Source of the DNA: Saccharina japonica
Taxonomy: Eukaryota; Sar; Phaeophyceae; Laminariales; Laminariaceae
Length of the DNA stretch: 64,000 nt
NCBI GenBank assembly: GCA_008828725.1
Contig: MEHQ01000190.1
Span: forward strand, 173,731-237,730
Direction: 5' to 3'
Every line of letters begins with the position of its first letter. Positions within the stretch are counted from its first letter, which is position 1. The notes below the pieces were generated by a model. That model was not told the origin of the DNA. It saw nothing but the letters and a program-made list of their open reading frames with translations, and searched no databases. Shown here one piece after another: positions 36,901-46,600 of this stretch. The position numbers and the translations under genes were made by a program.

Positions 36901-39900
36901 AGAATTTTCGCGGAATATAATGTCGCTTCTTGCTGGTGTAAAAAATTGACCCCGCCCGAAAAAATAGAGGTCTCTTGTTTTTCGTACTCTGCGCATTTTA
37001 CGAGAAGAGGACGGCATACAGTGGGTACCCCGACTTAGGAGCGCCCAAGATAAGAGCAATTGAGATTTAAGAGCGGACAAAAATCGGCATGTCCCGCCTA
37101 TACTAAAAGCTACCTGGTATATATTTTCCACTACATATGAGAGCAATGTGCAGTTAACCTGCTCAGAACTGAAAAAACGTATCCCCCACTAATTCCAAGT
37201 AGTTTTTCCCCAAAACTGGGGGACCAGTTCTTAAGGGGTTAAAAGCGCTTGTTTTTTGGCTTGTCGCAGGGGAGCGCTCTCGAATCGGGGTGCCCGCTGT
37301 AAAGACTTTTCTCTCTTTTTTTGTTTTTTTTGTTTTTTTGTTTTATTAATAGACTGATTTGTTTTGGTATGTATGCGTCCTGGATATTCATATTTTTTTC
37401 CTCTCGTCCTTCCTTCCGTCCTCCCTCCGGTCCTTTTGCTTCGTGGAGCAGGTCAACTTGATGCGGGTGCGATTCGTGTCAGCCGTCCTTGGGTCCTTCC
37501 GGGGGCCTCCGACTGCCGCCAGTCTCCTCAAGAAGGTGCGAGATGCGTCAGAATTGTTGTGCAAAGCGGGAGGAAGGGAGGGAGGGAGGGAGGGAGGGAG
37601 GGGTTTGTGTGTGTGCTTCTTGTTTATGCATGGCTGTAGTCGTATGCCCATACGTAGACCCTCGCGGGAGAAGGTGCTAACAATGTTCCGGTAGGTAAAA
37701 CCCATGCGGTCGTTTCAGCTTTCAGCCCTTTCGTTACGTCAAGAATGATCCCCACCAATTTAAAATACGTACGTAGCTTATCCCCCAAAATCGGGGGTCG
37801 TGCAGGTTAAGAGCTGCACCCGTGTGTTTTTGGGGACCAACTTCTTCGAATTGATGTGGGATATTTGTTTTTGCTTTTGTTTTGAAAGGATTGACCTTTT
37901 TGCTTGCCCGTTTTTTCGCTCGTGTTTTGGTGGTGTTTCGCACGCGTTTTTTGCTCGTGTCGTTTTTTTTCCCGTCTTGTGTGTTTCGCGTGCGCTTCTC
38001 GTATGTCCCTTCGGGAGTTTTGTTTTTGTTTTTTTGTTTTTTTTACGCGTGCGTGTGGCGCTTATGTACGGGTGCTGCGACCGTGTGCTGCCTTTTGTTA
38101 TCGCGGTCGTGCTCTTCCCCTGGCAGGAGCAAACCCTGCGCGACATCATCACAGAGCCACGAGGCCGCACACGCTCGATCGTCGTCACGCCGGAGGTGAG
38201 ACAAAAAACATACATACCTGACAGGACAAGACAGACTGCCACGGCAGCAAACCATGGCGTATTGCAACAATCGAAGGGTACGGTATACAACGATCGAAGG
38301 GTACTACAACAGAGCTTCATTGACACGCGCGATGTAGTTCCACGTACATCCGCGATCAACCAAAAGTGTCTACCATGCAGACACTATGTTAGAGGAGCTC
38401 CCTTCTTCTTTTTTTTTCCTAAAGCGGACCTCTATGCCCCACCCCAAAAAATGGCTTTTGAGAATAACGAAAAGCGAAAGCCGATCAACAATTTCCATGG
38501 CCTACTGTAGGCATTTAAGGGCCCACATTAACGAGTACCTGGTATAAAATCCCTAAGGGCCCGTATTAACGAAGATAGCAAAAATTCAATTTGGAAAAAA
38601 TAAAATTCAAATTCGCTTTTCATTGGTCAACACACGCACCAGCACCAAATATTATGCCCCAAGATCCTAATCTTTGGTGCTGGTGCGTGTTTTGGCCAAT
38701 GAAAAGCGGATTTGATTTTTTTTTTTTCCAAATTGATTTTTTTTCTTCTTCGTTAATACGGGCCCTAATCAATCTGGTTTGCAAAACAAAAATGCCATGG
38801 CGACGATTTAGGGTCAAGGAGCCGTTAACCGGTCGTCCAGAAAACATTTTAGCGGAAAAGTGCTACCCCTTATCGTGGCACACGTCTGAAGGTCAATTCT
38901 CAAGCAAGCACGCATAATGTGAACCGACTTATACCAGCTATATTATATTGTTGCTTCGTGTGTTATTCTCTACAGCTACTTCAGCTGCGAGATCGACGTA
39001 CTGATTGGTCGAAACTCAGCCTTGCAAGCTGATTGGGTGATGCGTCGGCCGCGCGCGACTTCTGCATCGAATGCTCATTATTTGCATGACCTCAACGTAC
39101 TCAGCAGCAACAACAGTAGCGCCAAATATCATTCCGGTTCAGAGTGTACAGCGTTCGCCGGCAGCAGCAGTTTCACCAACCCACGACGCATGGCGAGGTG
39201 GCCTCGGGCGTTTGACCTCTCGCCCGTCGGTCCGTTCGCCCGCACGGCGCCGCCGCCGCCGCCGCCGCTGCTGCTGCTGCTGCTGCTGCCGCCACCGCTA
39301 TTGCTGCTACCACTATCGCTGCTGCTGCTGGGTTTGTCGCATGTTACGCTTGAACAGATCCCGCAAATGTGTCGAATGAAATTCATTGGCTCAGATTGCG
39401 CAGCGTTTGCTTGTGTAACTTACCGATTCTCTGTCAGATAATTCATTCAAACGGGTGCAATTATTGGTTGGATGAATTCGACCTCAGCTCTCCGTCCTCC
39501 TACGATGTGACACCCTTGAGTGCGACGTCGTTTGTTTTTTTCCTCGCCAGGCGGCGCGCACCAACGGCGCCGGAATTCTCCGGCTGTCTCGGGTGTTCGA
39601 TTCGTTGGCACATCCGCCCTCCGGGGACAGAGGGGTGGCGACCCCGCCAGTTGTTCACCTTGTAACCTTTTCCTACAATCGAGGAGGCGGGAGTGAAGGC
39701 GGGGTAGGGGGACGTGGAGGGTTCAGCCCCGCTCAGCCCGTGGGGTCAGCTTTGAGACAGCTCTACTGGCTTTGCTCTCAGGTCAGATGGAGAGACGACA
39801 CTTTTTTCTGACAAAATTATTCAAACCGTATACACCTCGGGCAGATAATCGATATATGCCTCGTGTCACTTGCATGATGTAGATAGTTGAGGGCGGATCT

Positions 39901-41165
39901 ATTCCCGGGTCGCGCATGATCTATGATATATAGCTCGTGTTGCTGGGTGGGATTGGTATGATCTGGATGATCTGCTGTACGAAGCACATGTTTTTTTTCT
40001 GGGTTAATGGGATCTGTACTACCTCTCACAACGGCAGATGATGAACTAGATGATCTGTACTGTACAGATAGATGGATAGATAGATAGATAGAGTCATCCC
40101 ACGGTAGGGGCGCAGCAGAATTTTCTAAGCTCCTCACATGAGGAGCTCAATATCTCACCCCGAACATGAGTTCGGAAACATCATCTCGCGCAATCCGACC
40201 GAACCTTCCAATGCGGTAGTCCAAAAACAAATATACCAGTAACATAATAATAGTATCCGGTGGTTACTCATGTGAGCAGCACAACCGGTCAGAAAATATT
40301 GAGCCTAAAAGTGGTACCCCTACCGTGGGATTGCTCGATAGATAGATCGTGATCTATCAGTCCGAGGTGTGAAAATAGTAATATAAAATAGCGTAAGTTT
40401 CTTGATAGTAAGTGGATGCAGGGCAGTGGAAGGGGGAAGGGCGAGGGGAAACTCAAGTTTCACATAATAATTGTGTGTAATATTTCCTCTTTTTTCCTTG
40501 AACTTCCCGCATCGCTGCCTCGTCCCCCCCCCCCCCCCCCCCCTCTAGCGCGCAAGCGAGAGAGAGAGAGAGCTGATGGGCCCGCCTGCGCGCGCTATGT
40601 ATAAGAGAAGCCCTCGTTATCCGATTGTTGCAATTTATAAAGCTTTTTTGTGTCCTTTTCCCGTATCGCTGCCTTGTCTGTTTACCTCCGCGTATGCACT
40701 TTTCCGTGCGGTAGCTGTCGAGGAGCACAATGGAAGTATCTTGGGTTGCTGCGGCCGATGTGCCACGGTTCCCTGTTAGGTGAGTGGGGGGGACTGATCT
40801 TCACTCCATGCTTCGTTTTTTTTCCAGTTTATTGATTTTTTTCCGTGTATGTACTACTCCAGCTTCCTTCCTTTCGTAACTCAGATCCGGGGTCACATAG
40901 CAGGCACCCCTTCCCCCCTTCCCTCCCCGCTACGATGCATGCCTTCCTGTTTGTGGCAAGAAGAGTTGAGCATTTTCAAAGGCCAATTTAGACTGGTTTT
41001 GGATTTGGTATAGATGTTTGCTGCGTTATGTTGTGATTTGGCTTGGGGACGTGGGCGGGTTGTGGTGTGGCGGTTTGGGAAACAGTTGGCGAAGGCTGCG
41101 GTTGTGTTGTTCTCATGCGTTGTTGAAATCATGTTGTTGGTGCTGTTGCTGGTGCTGTTGTTGTT

Positions 41166-41198
<33 letters not shown>

Positions 41199-44100
41199 GA
41201 AATTATGTTGTTGGTGCTCTTGCTGATGCTGGTGCTGTTGTTGTTGTTGATGTTGTTGTCGCTGTTGTTGCTGTTGCTGCTGCTGCTGCCGGTGGTGGTG
41301 GTGGTGGTGTTGGTTGTTGTTGTTGTTGCTGTTGTTGTTGCTGTTGTTGCTGTTTGCTGTAGCTGTTGTTGTGTTGTTTGCTGTAGCTGTCGCTGATGTT
41401 GCTGCTGTAGCTCTAGTTACCACGTATTGACGATGCTAAAAGTTCCTTAGACTCTTTCCCTTCCTCACTTATGGAGCACTACAATCCACAAAAAAACTGG
41501 CTTTTATAAAAAAAAAATGACACTTACCCCGATGACCAATCCCATGGCCCATGTCTTCATCGAAAACGATTGTAATGAGGCATGCTTCATTGGGTAGTTC
41601 CTCACTCGAGAAGCCCCATCAGTCATAATCAATAAGTATTTGCCTCACAAGGCTAAAAAGTGCTACGAGTACCCATATCGTACACGAGCGTGAAATCCCG
41701 AAAAAATAACTTGCAACAAACACCCTGGAACATGAACCGCGGTTCCCGAAATTCACATATGTTTGACCTTGAGTCACGTCCTTTTTTAAACGCTCAATTT
41801 CCCGAAACCGTCCCGTCCCCCCGTCGCGCGTGTGTTGCTTCTGTTTGCGCCGCTCCAGCCGGGGAGGGGGGTCCATGGATTCTTCTCGGAAGTTTCCTGG
41901 GCCTTCACAGACTCAAACGCCCGCTGCATGGACAGAAGAGGTGAGAGAGGTGCCCACAGGCGTGTGCGTGTGCGGTTTGTCGCCTCACAGCCCTTGAAGC
42001 TTTTGCCCTTACCTCTTTCCGTTCGGTGTTTGCAGTTTTAGGTACAGTACAGGACACCTAATAAGAAACAGGAAACCTAGTCCAGGCTGGATTTCTTATT
42101 TGAGAGAGGGTGCTTTCTACACTAATTTCAAGATAACGACTCCTGAATTTCTTGTTTTCTTCTATATCTCAGTCTGGCTTTTTTATTAGCCTGTTTCTTA
42201 GTAGGTGCCCAGTACGTACTGTATCGTCGTTTTGGGACTGCAGAGGGTATGATGTTTAATTCATGACCCTTTTAGGGCGCCTCAGAAGTGAAAAAAGTGG
42301 TAACTTTAATATTGACGTGTTTTTGTTTTTCAACATCGGTAAAAGACGCAGCAGCTTCTTCGCGGACTCTGCTGGGGCAGAGGGGGTGTCACTTATGCCA
42401 TGCATGGCCGTAGTCGTATGCCCATTGACCCTCGCATCCCTATCATACACTACCGGGACGGAGCACGTTGGGTTCTCACCAACCAGACAGACATCGTTCG
42501 CACCGAACGCGAAGCGCCGTGAGGTGTTGATCGAGTCGCATGAAGGGTAGGCTGCATCCTGCTCAGAACCCCGCTTGTGAGGAGGGCTTGCTTGCATATG
42601 GATGGCAGCGTCGAATAGATGGGGACGGTGAAGTTAGAACCCCGGGCTTAAGCAGATCCAAGAGCTGTGCGGTACACGCGCACGCAGCGTGGTAGCGCCC
42701 GTACTACTGGGCTTCCACAAAACTTAACCCTTACACCGCTGAAAAAAAAGTGTCCCATCCCATTTTCCTAGTACCGTGGGCACCCGTCAATAAGGCAGTC
42801 ATTGCTACGGCAAAAGTAGAAATAAGCCAGGCCAAATCGTCTTGTCCCTCGTACAACCTACTCGTATTTTAAACTCAATGTGGTTTCCGAGCAATTCCTC
42901 CGGCCTTTAAGGCCGGTTTCGGCCTTATCCTGGCCGATTTCTCCCGCTTTAAGGCCGGTTTTGGCCTTATCCCGAGCGATTTCTCCCGCTTTAAGGCCGG
43001 TTTTGGCCTTATATCTTGAGTTAAGGCATATGTGGCCTTAAAATCAATCCCGAGTGAAGGCATATGTGGTCTTGAATCGATCCCGAGTGAAGGCATATGT
43101 GGTCTTGAATCGATCCCGAGTAAAGGCATATGTGGCCTTAAATCGATCCCGAGTTAAGGCATTTATGGCCTTAAATCGATCCCGAGTTGAGGCACGTGTT
43201 CTTAAATCAATCCCAAGTAAAGGCATATGTGGCCTTAAATTGATCCCGAGTTAAGGCATGTGTGACCTTAAATCGATCCCGAGTTAAGGCATACGTGGCC
43301 TTAAATCGATCCCGAGTTAAGGCATATGTGGCCTTAAATCGATCCCGAGTTAAGGCATCTGTGGCCTTGAATCGATCCCGAGTAAAGGCATTTGTGGCCT
43401 TAAATCGATCCCCAGTTAAGGCATATATGGCCTTAAATCGATCCCGAGTAAAGGCATTTGTGGCCTTAAATCGATCCCCAGTTAAGGCATATGTGGTCTT
43501 AAATCGATCCCGAGTAAAGGCATTTGTGGCCTTAAATCGATCCCGAGTTATAAGGCATACAAGGTTCCCCTCCGGGACATGCCTAGGGGAGTGGCGCAAG
43601 AACGAATTGAAAACCAAACTCGTACATAATTCGATATTGTATCCTACGCAAGCATATTACATCATAGTACGACGTTATGAATTATCTGCATATTACCGTA
43701 CATGCAGGCTACATGCATACTATTTTTTAGAACTGTATCAGATGACCTGCGCACTTTTGGGGATAAAAAGACTTGGAAATAGTGTGGAACCCTTACTATT
43801 GACTGCATATTTTTAATAGATTTTCCCAACGATTCCGCCACACATTATATTGTGTTCGCCAGTGTGTTTATGTATGTCTTTGTTGTGTGGAGAGGCACCA
43901 CAGTTGACTTGGTTCTAGAAGGGGATCGAAATAGACTCGATTTCAGTGTTAGGGTCGAAATTATCATGGTTTTATGTGGGGGATCAAACATGACTTGGTT
44001 TTTGTGTTGGGTTCGAAATTGGCCTGGTTTTGGTGCGGAGGGTCGAAATTGGCTTATTTTTTGTGTCAGGGCCGAAAATGACTGTTTATTTTTCACTTTG

Positions 44101-46600
44101 GTTTGTTTTATGTTTGTATTATGTACGTGCGTAACCCAGACACCACAGACAGCACACGAGCAGTGCAGAGCAATAAAACAGCATGAAGCGCGTGCGGTAG
44201 TTTTGTCCGCCCTGTATTGCTGTGGCGTCCTACTATAATACTGTTGTAGTGTGTGTGTGTTTTTTTATCGGACCCTGTGATCTGTTGTTATAAGGGGTAG
44301 TCCGTGGTCACAGGACAGGCTCCAAAAAGCTCTGGAGTGGAAGAATACCCCAGGGAAAAATAATACACTAAATACAAAGTACAACGCAGTACGTAGTGCT
44401 GGGGGTCTCTGCTGTTGCGTAGTACATGCATGCTGCCACAGGTCCAACAACACACTGCTTGCTGGTGGTGCTGCTGCTAACTGTGCAGCAGATCCACAGT
44501 CGATATAGGCTAAGGCGCTGGATACACTTACACACTAAATACTGGATGTATTTCGAGTCTCGTCACCTCGGGCGTCTTTCCAACGGTGGGTTAGGGGATA
44601 ACAATGCACGGTGCGCCTTTTCACCCCGCATACCAAGGTCAAGTCATTTTCGGCCCGCAGACAAAGAGCAAGTAAATTTCTATCCCCCACTAAAAAGGAA
44701 AAACATATGAACGAGAGTCTCGAACTGACGACTTCAAACAAATAACCGGGCATCGCACTCATTTGACCATATTACGAAAGAGTCAAAATATTTTTTATAC
44801 TGGCGTGCGTGTCCACAGCAGTGAGTGCGTGACACACCGCACATACACATGCACAGCAGCAGCGCAGCAGAAGGAGAGAGCTAGAGATGACCGATGATGG
44901 ATCATAGCCTCCGATAAAGCAACTATGATACTGCTGCTGGAGCCACAGCAGTACAGCACGGACCTGCCACATGCGCGTGATGTTGCCTGCTGCTGCTTGT
45001 GCTGCTGGGCGGGGTTGCAACGTGTTGTTTGTGTTCTCTTTGCATGTTATCTGATGTCTAAAAGTTTGGTGGTGTGCTTGGGGCAAAAACCCGCAACACC
45101 AGAAATATAATAACAGTTGCCGTACTCACACGTAATAAAAACGGCCCTTACATTTCGGTCCAAAGTGACCCTGGATATGTCATAAACACACAGCACAACA
45201 GCAAAGAATGCAAGATAGGTGGCGGACTACGGACAGCAGCCTTCGATAAAACAACTACCTACAGCAGCAGTACAGCCCAGATGGATGTGCCACTCACGCA
45301 CGATGTTCCCTACTCGTATTGGCGGCAACGCTGTAACGCCGTGCTCTGTGCATGTTGTCTGTTATCTACTCCTGGTATCTGGTACATGTTTCTGGCCTGT
45401 GTGCATGTGAGAGCAAAAAACAGTCAACATCTAAAAACAGAACATCGTTATTTACTGGCACGTACGTACGAAACACGGCCTCATGCTGAGAACCCGGGAA
45501 ATCGGCTTATCCACTCCCGCGGGAAAAAAAACTTCGAGCGTCCGCCACGCGAGCCACAGAGCTCGGATCGAACCCAAACCTCGACCAATGTGTCCGGCCG
45601 GGCTTGCTGTGTCGGGGTACTTAGCGTTTTGCCGAAAAGTGCTCGTACGCAGAGAAAAGTTGCGAAAAGTGCGAAAATTTCACAAACATAACTAGGCATA
45701 TGTGGCGTTACATCGGGATAAAACAAAAGTAGCAATGAGGCAGGTTCAACTGTCTTGTCCCATATCTGCCTTATTGCCCACTGTAATTACGCCCCCCCCC
45801 CAAAAAAAATGGTTGCAGTTCTTGACCTTTTTAGTACTGCACTTTAACTCCAAGATAACACATATATCGGACTCTCGTTCCGAAGTGATTTGTCCCCCAA
45901 AACCGGACTACAGTCGTAACATGGGTTTTAAGGGCTCAGCGGCGTTTGCCGACGGTTCACATTGTCATGATATCAACTAGACGCGCGAAGCGTGATTGTG
46001 ACCGGAGAGACGTTCATCAGCACCAAGTAACCCGTGATAAGTGGGCGGAGGTGGGTTCGTGGTGCTGATGAACGTCTCTCCCTGTGGACTGCTGTCGGGC
46101 AAATGCCGGGCAGGGTTGTTTTGTGTATGGTGCGTGGAGACACGCTTGTTACTACAGCTTTTTTCTTGGTGTTTCGATCGTTTCGTTTTTGGTCGTGGAC
46201 CCCTCGGGCTTGCCTAAAAATGAAAAAAATGCAATTCGACGGACGGATTTATTTTTTTCCTGCAACGATTGCAAATGTGAGTGTTCCTCCCGTCCCGTCC
46301 CGTCCCGTCCCCCCCCCCTCTCCCTGTTAACCCCCTCCCCCCCTCTCCTGTTCCCTCCCCATTGCCTCACCCCCCTCCTCTACTTGCAACTCCCTCCTCC
46401 TCTCCCTCCCTCTCCGCCCGCTTTCGGAATGACGCTTTTGGTGCAATTAGATTCGATCGATCATGGCGGGTATGATCGGGCGACCCAAGCTCGCGCTCGG
46501 CAGCCGAGACTTTGCCTCGTTCTTCTCCTACTACGAGCTGCACAAGAAAGGGGACAAAGAGGGGGCGGCGGCTCTGGCGGACGCGCGGAGCAAGAACTGA
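25015..46600 (+). CDS. Loa1-like lysophospholipid acyltransferase, 12 exons
   Basis: Exons: 25015-25134, 28436-28620, 30270-30375, 33461-33588, 35083 (or 35074)-35164, 36698-36897, 37452-37535, 38127-38195, 39551-39661, 40715-40779, 41859-41940 and 46451-46600 (TGA). Phases match at every junction; about 460 residues. Yeast Loa1/Vps66 begins EKYTNWRDNGTGIAPFLP; exon 2 reads [17 protein letters not shown], then a membrane segment. The motif I region reads [13 protein letters not shown], where acyltransferases have NHxxxxD and Loa1 has NCTSPLD. The PEGT motif spans exons 8-9 as [15 protein letters not shown]. The tail keeps [31 protein letters not shown] and [11 protein letters not shown]. Known relatives acylate lysophosphatidate at the ER or lipid droplet. 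Loss of both motifs suggests altered or no catalysis. Exon 6 needs a one-base shift in a C-run near 36,745. Start codon uncertain (25,015 or 25,129). Confidence 0.85.
26560..26690. repeat. (GCT/GTT)n trinucleotide tract
   Basis: Runs of TGTTGTTGCTG and CTGCTGCTGCTGCTG with interruptions lie in acyltransferase intron 1. The open frames through it (Cys/Leu or Ser/Gln runs) are products of the repeat. Confidence 0.9.
26812..27719. mobile_element. Possible TIR element filled by an 80-bp minisatellite
   Basis: About nine units share GGGCTGTGAGTTGGCTGACT, ATAAGTCGCCGACTATAG and TTAGTTGGCTAGGTACTGGT. The array is followed by unique sequence and closes at 27,690-27,719 with AGTAAGCCAACGCACAACTC then TAACCCT, an imperfect inverse of the unit start. 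This suggests a transposable element whose left end was amplified. Confidence 0.65.
28655..28790 (+). repeat. Family P copy
   Basis: A G-rich lead is followed by TTACTCATGTCACGCATG, then AGACCCTCCCATCCCTACAG and GGGACGGAGCATG. It starts about 35 bp after the exon 2 donor of the acyltransferase gene. Confidence 0.7.
29996..30186. repeat. (ATCC)n microsatellite, about 190 bp
   Basis: Near-perfect ATCC repeats with a few ATCT and ATTC interruptions lie 80 bp before acyltransferase exon 3. The His-Pro-Ser-Ile frames through it are repeat artefacts. Confidence 0.95.
30669..31019. mobile_element. MITE, family M6, with internal (GATA)n
   Basis: CACGCCTCGGACAGCTCATCG at the left, CATCGTCTGTCCTAGGTGTG at the right. 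A run of about 17 GATA units (30,926-30,997) has expanded near the right end. It lies in acyltransferase intron 3. Confidence 0.75.
31785..32094. mobile_element. Fold-back element with about 60-bp inverted arms
   Basis: GAGGTGGAGATGGAAGGTGG, CGATGCCCCGCGCGGG and CTGGTACCGGCAATGAA at the left face TTCATTGCCGGTACCAAG, CCCGCCGCGGCATCG and CCATCTCCACC at the right. The loop holds a CAG run and unique sequence. No frame of interest. Confidence 0.75.
32971..33151. mobile_element. MITE, family M8, copy 1 (CAGTACAGGACACC ends)
   Basis: CAGTACAGGACACCTGATAA at the left and TTCGGTGTCCTGTGCTGTACTG at the right. It also shares ATCTTGAAATTAGT(T)GTAG and GTTTCTTAT with 42,045-42,221, which lies in the opposite orientation. 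It is in acyltransferase intron 3. Confidence 0.8.
33590..33925. repeat. GA-rich microsatellite (AGAGAGTAGC)n
   Basis: Purine-rich units AGAGAGTAGCAGAGAGA with variants start directly at the donor of acyltransferase exon 4. Leu/Ser-rich minus-strand frames come from the repeat. Confidence 0.95.
34309..34446. repeat. 57-bp minisatellite, three units
   Basis: The unit is CGCCGCGGAGTGGAAACC, CTCCCATCTCTT and ACTGGTAGTTG. It lies in acyltransferase intron 4. Confidence 0.85.
35545..35660 (+). repeat. Dispersed repeat R1, copy 2
   Basis: TAGTCGTAAGTCAGATTCGG and GGTCACAAAGTAGGCTCTTC, as at 11,090 and 40,875. Confidence 0.7.
35915..36125. repeat. 127-bp tandem duplication
   Basis: CTTGAAAAAGACTA(G/A)TGAAC, AGGGACTAAAAATGGGAAAA and TAACTACCGAAAC(G) occur at about 35,923 and again at about 36,050. 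Confidence 0.85.
36255..36665. repeat. Pentanucleotide satellite (GGCTC/GGTTC)n
   Basis: Long pure runs of GGCTC and GGTTC with GGGTA interludes end about 35 bp before acyltransferase exon 6. On the minus strand they give Arg-Ala-Glu-Pro-Ser frames, which are artefacts. Confidence 0.95.
37021..37298. mobile_element. M2 MITE interrupted by an M1 MITE (37,154-37,242)
   Basis: The outer ends GTGGGTACCCCGACTTAGGA and CGAATCGGGGTGCCCGC match the 4.8-kb copy. The continuous word TAGTTAAGAGCGCTTG of that copy is here split by an 85-bp M1 element, with TTAA on both sides. M1 therefore moved after this M2 copy was in place. Confidence 0.85.
37605..37690 (+). repeat. Family P, truncated copy
   Basis: TTTATGCATGGCTGTAGTCG, TATGCCCATACGTAGACCCT and CGCGGGAGAAGG. 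It lies 70 bp after the exon 7 donor, behind a GGGA repeat. Confidence 0.65.
38554..38767. mobile_element. Near-complete hairpin MITE (TAAGGGCCCGTATTAACGAA)
   Basis: The ends TAAGGGCCCGTATTAACGAA and TTCGTTAATACGGGCCCTA are inverted. The pairing continues inward: CGCTTTTCATTGG with CCAATGAAAAGCG, and CACGCACCAGCACCA with TGGTGCTGGTGCGTG. Most of the 214 bp forms one stem. A solo left-end-like word is at 38,514. Confidence 0.85.
38780..38890. mobile_element. M4 fragment
   Basis: ATGCCATGGCGACGATTTAG, GGTCAAGGAGCC and AAAAGTGCTACCCCTTATCG resemble the right half of M4 copies. Confidence 0.5.
39250..39335. repeat. (GCC)n/(GCT)n trinucleotide tract
   Basis: GCCGCCGCCGCCGCCGCTG, then a CTG run and CCACTATCGCTGCTGCTGCT. 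It is intronic in the acyltransferase gene. Confidence 0.9.
39832..40370. mobile_element. M6 MITE split by a nested M5 MITE (40,096-40,331)
   Basis: The M6 left end ACACCTCGGGCAGATAATCG is at 39,832 and the right end CTATCAGTCCGAGGTGTG at 40,370. Between GATAGATAGAGTC and TGCTCGATAGATAG sits M5, with ends ATCCCACGGTAGGGGCGC and GGTACCCCTACCGTGGGAT. M5 is younger than this M6 copy. Confidence 0.8.
40875..40985 (+). repeat. Dispersed repeat R1, copy 3
   Basis: CGTAACTCAGATCCGGGGTC, ACATAGCAGGC and CTACGATGCATGCC, starting about 95 bp after the exon 10 donor. Confidence 0.7.
41128..41410. repeat. (GTT)n/(GCT)n trinucleotide array
   Basis: A 280-bp mixture of GTTGTT, GCTGTTGCT and GGTGGTGGT lies in acyltransferase intron 10. 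The minus frame reads Gln/Asn/His runs; it has no splice partners and is not taken as a gene. Confidence 0.9.
41430..41690. mobile_element. Diverged M4 copy
   Basis: CGATGACCAATCCCATGGCC, AGTTCCTCACTCGAGAAGCC and AAAAGTGCTACGAGTAC are in M4 order. The ends are eroded. It stops before exon 11. Confidence 0.5.
42045..42221. mobile_element. MITE, family M8, copy 2
   Basis: CAGTACAGGACACCTAATAA then GAAACAGG at the left; CCTGTTTCTTAGTAGG then GTACGTACTG at the right. It is the reverse orientation of the 33.0-kb copy. Confidence 0.8.
42385..42605 (+). repeat. Family P, nearly complete copy
   Basis: GCATGGCCGTAGTCGTATG, GACCCTCGCATCCCTA, GGGACGGAGCACGTTGGGTT, ACCGAACGCGAAGCGCCGTG and GAAGGGTAGGCTGCATCCTG. 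It ends in GCTTGTGAGGAGGGCTTGC, which is complete enough to define the 3' end of the family. Confidence 0.8.
42890..43556. repeat. 33-34-bp minisatellite, about 16 units, with related 44-bp units
   Basis: The unit is TTAAGGCATATGTGGCCTTA followed by AATCGATCCCGAG. Left of 43,020 is a longer variant, GCGATTTCTCCCGCTTTAAG then GCCGGTTTTGGCC. Each unit is a small palindrome around GGCCTTAA. Because the unit is near a multiple of three, long frames stay open on both strands, but no start, splice site or family supports coding. Confidence 0.9.
43560..46003. other. Last intron of acyltransferase gene; scattered repeats only
   Basis: It contains M1 fragments near 43,755 and 45,880. It also holds short direct repeats around GGGTCGAAATTGG (43,900-44,090), a tRNA-like stretch at 44.7 kb, and CAG/CTG-rich patches near 44.45 and 44.85 kb. 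No gene was recognised. Confidence 0.5.
44690..44775 (-). repeat. tRNA-like sequence, probably SINE or tRNA relic
   Basis: On the minus strand ATGGTCAAATGAGTGCGATG recalls a leucine/serine tRNA A box, and CAGTTCGAGACTCTCG a B box at a fitting distance. The acceptor stem does not pair. Confidence 0.45.
46004..46083. repeat. Hairpin with 26-bp arms
   Basis: GGAGAGACGTTCATCAGCAC faces GTGCTGATGAACGTCTCTCC around a 30-bp G-rich loop. It lies in the last acyltransferase intron. It could be a tiny fold-back element. Confidence 0.85.

Noticed and set aside
40893-41423. Minus-strand frame rich in Gln, Asn and His
   Set aside because: It is a translation of a GTT/GCT microsatellite inside the acyltransferase intron, with no splice sites or unique sequence.
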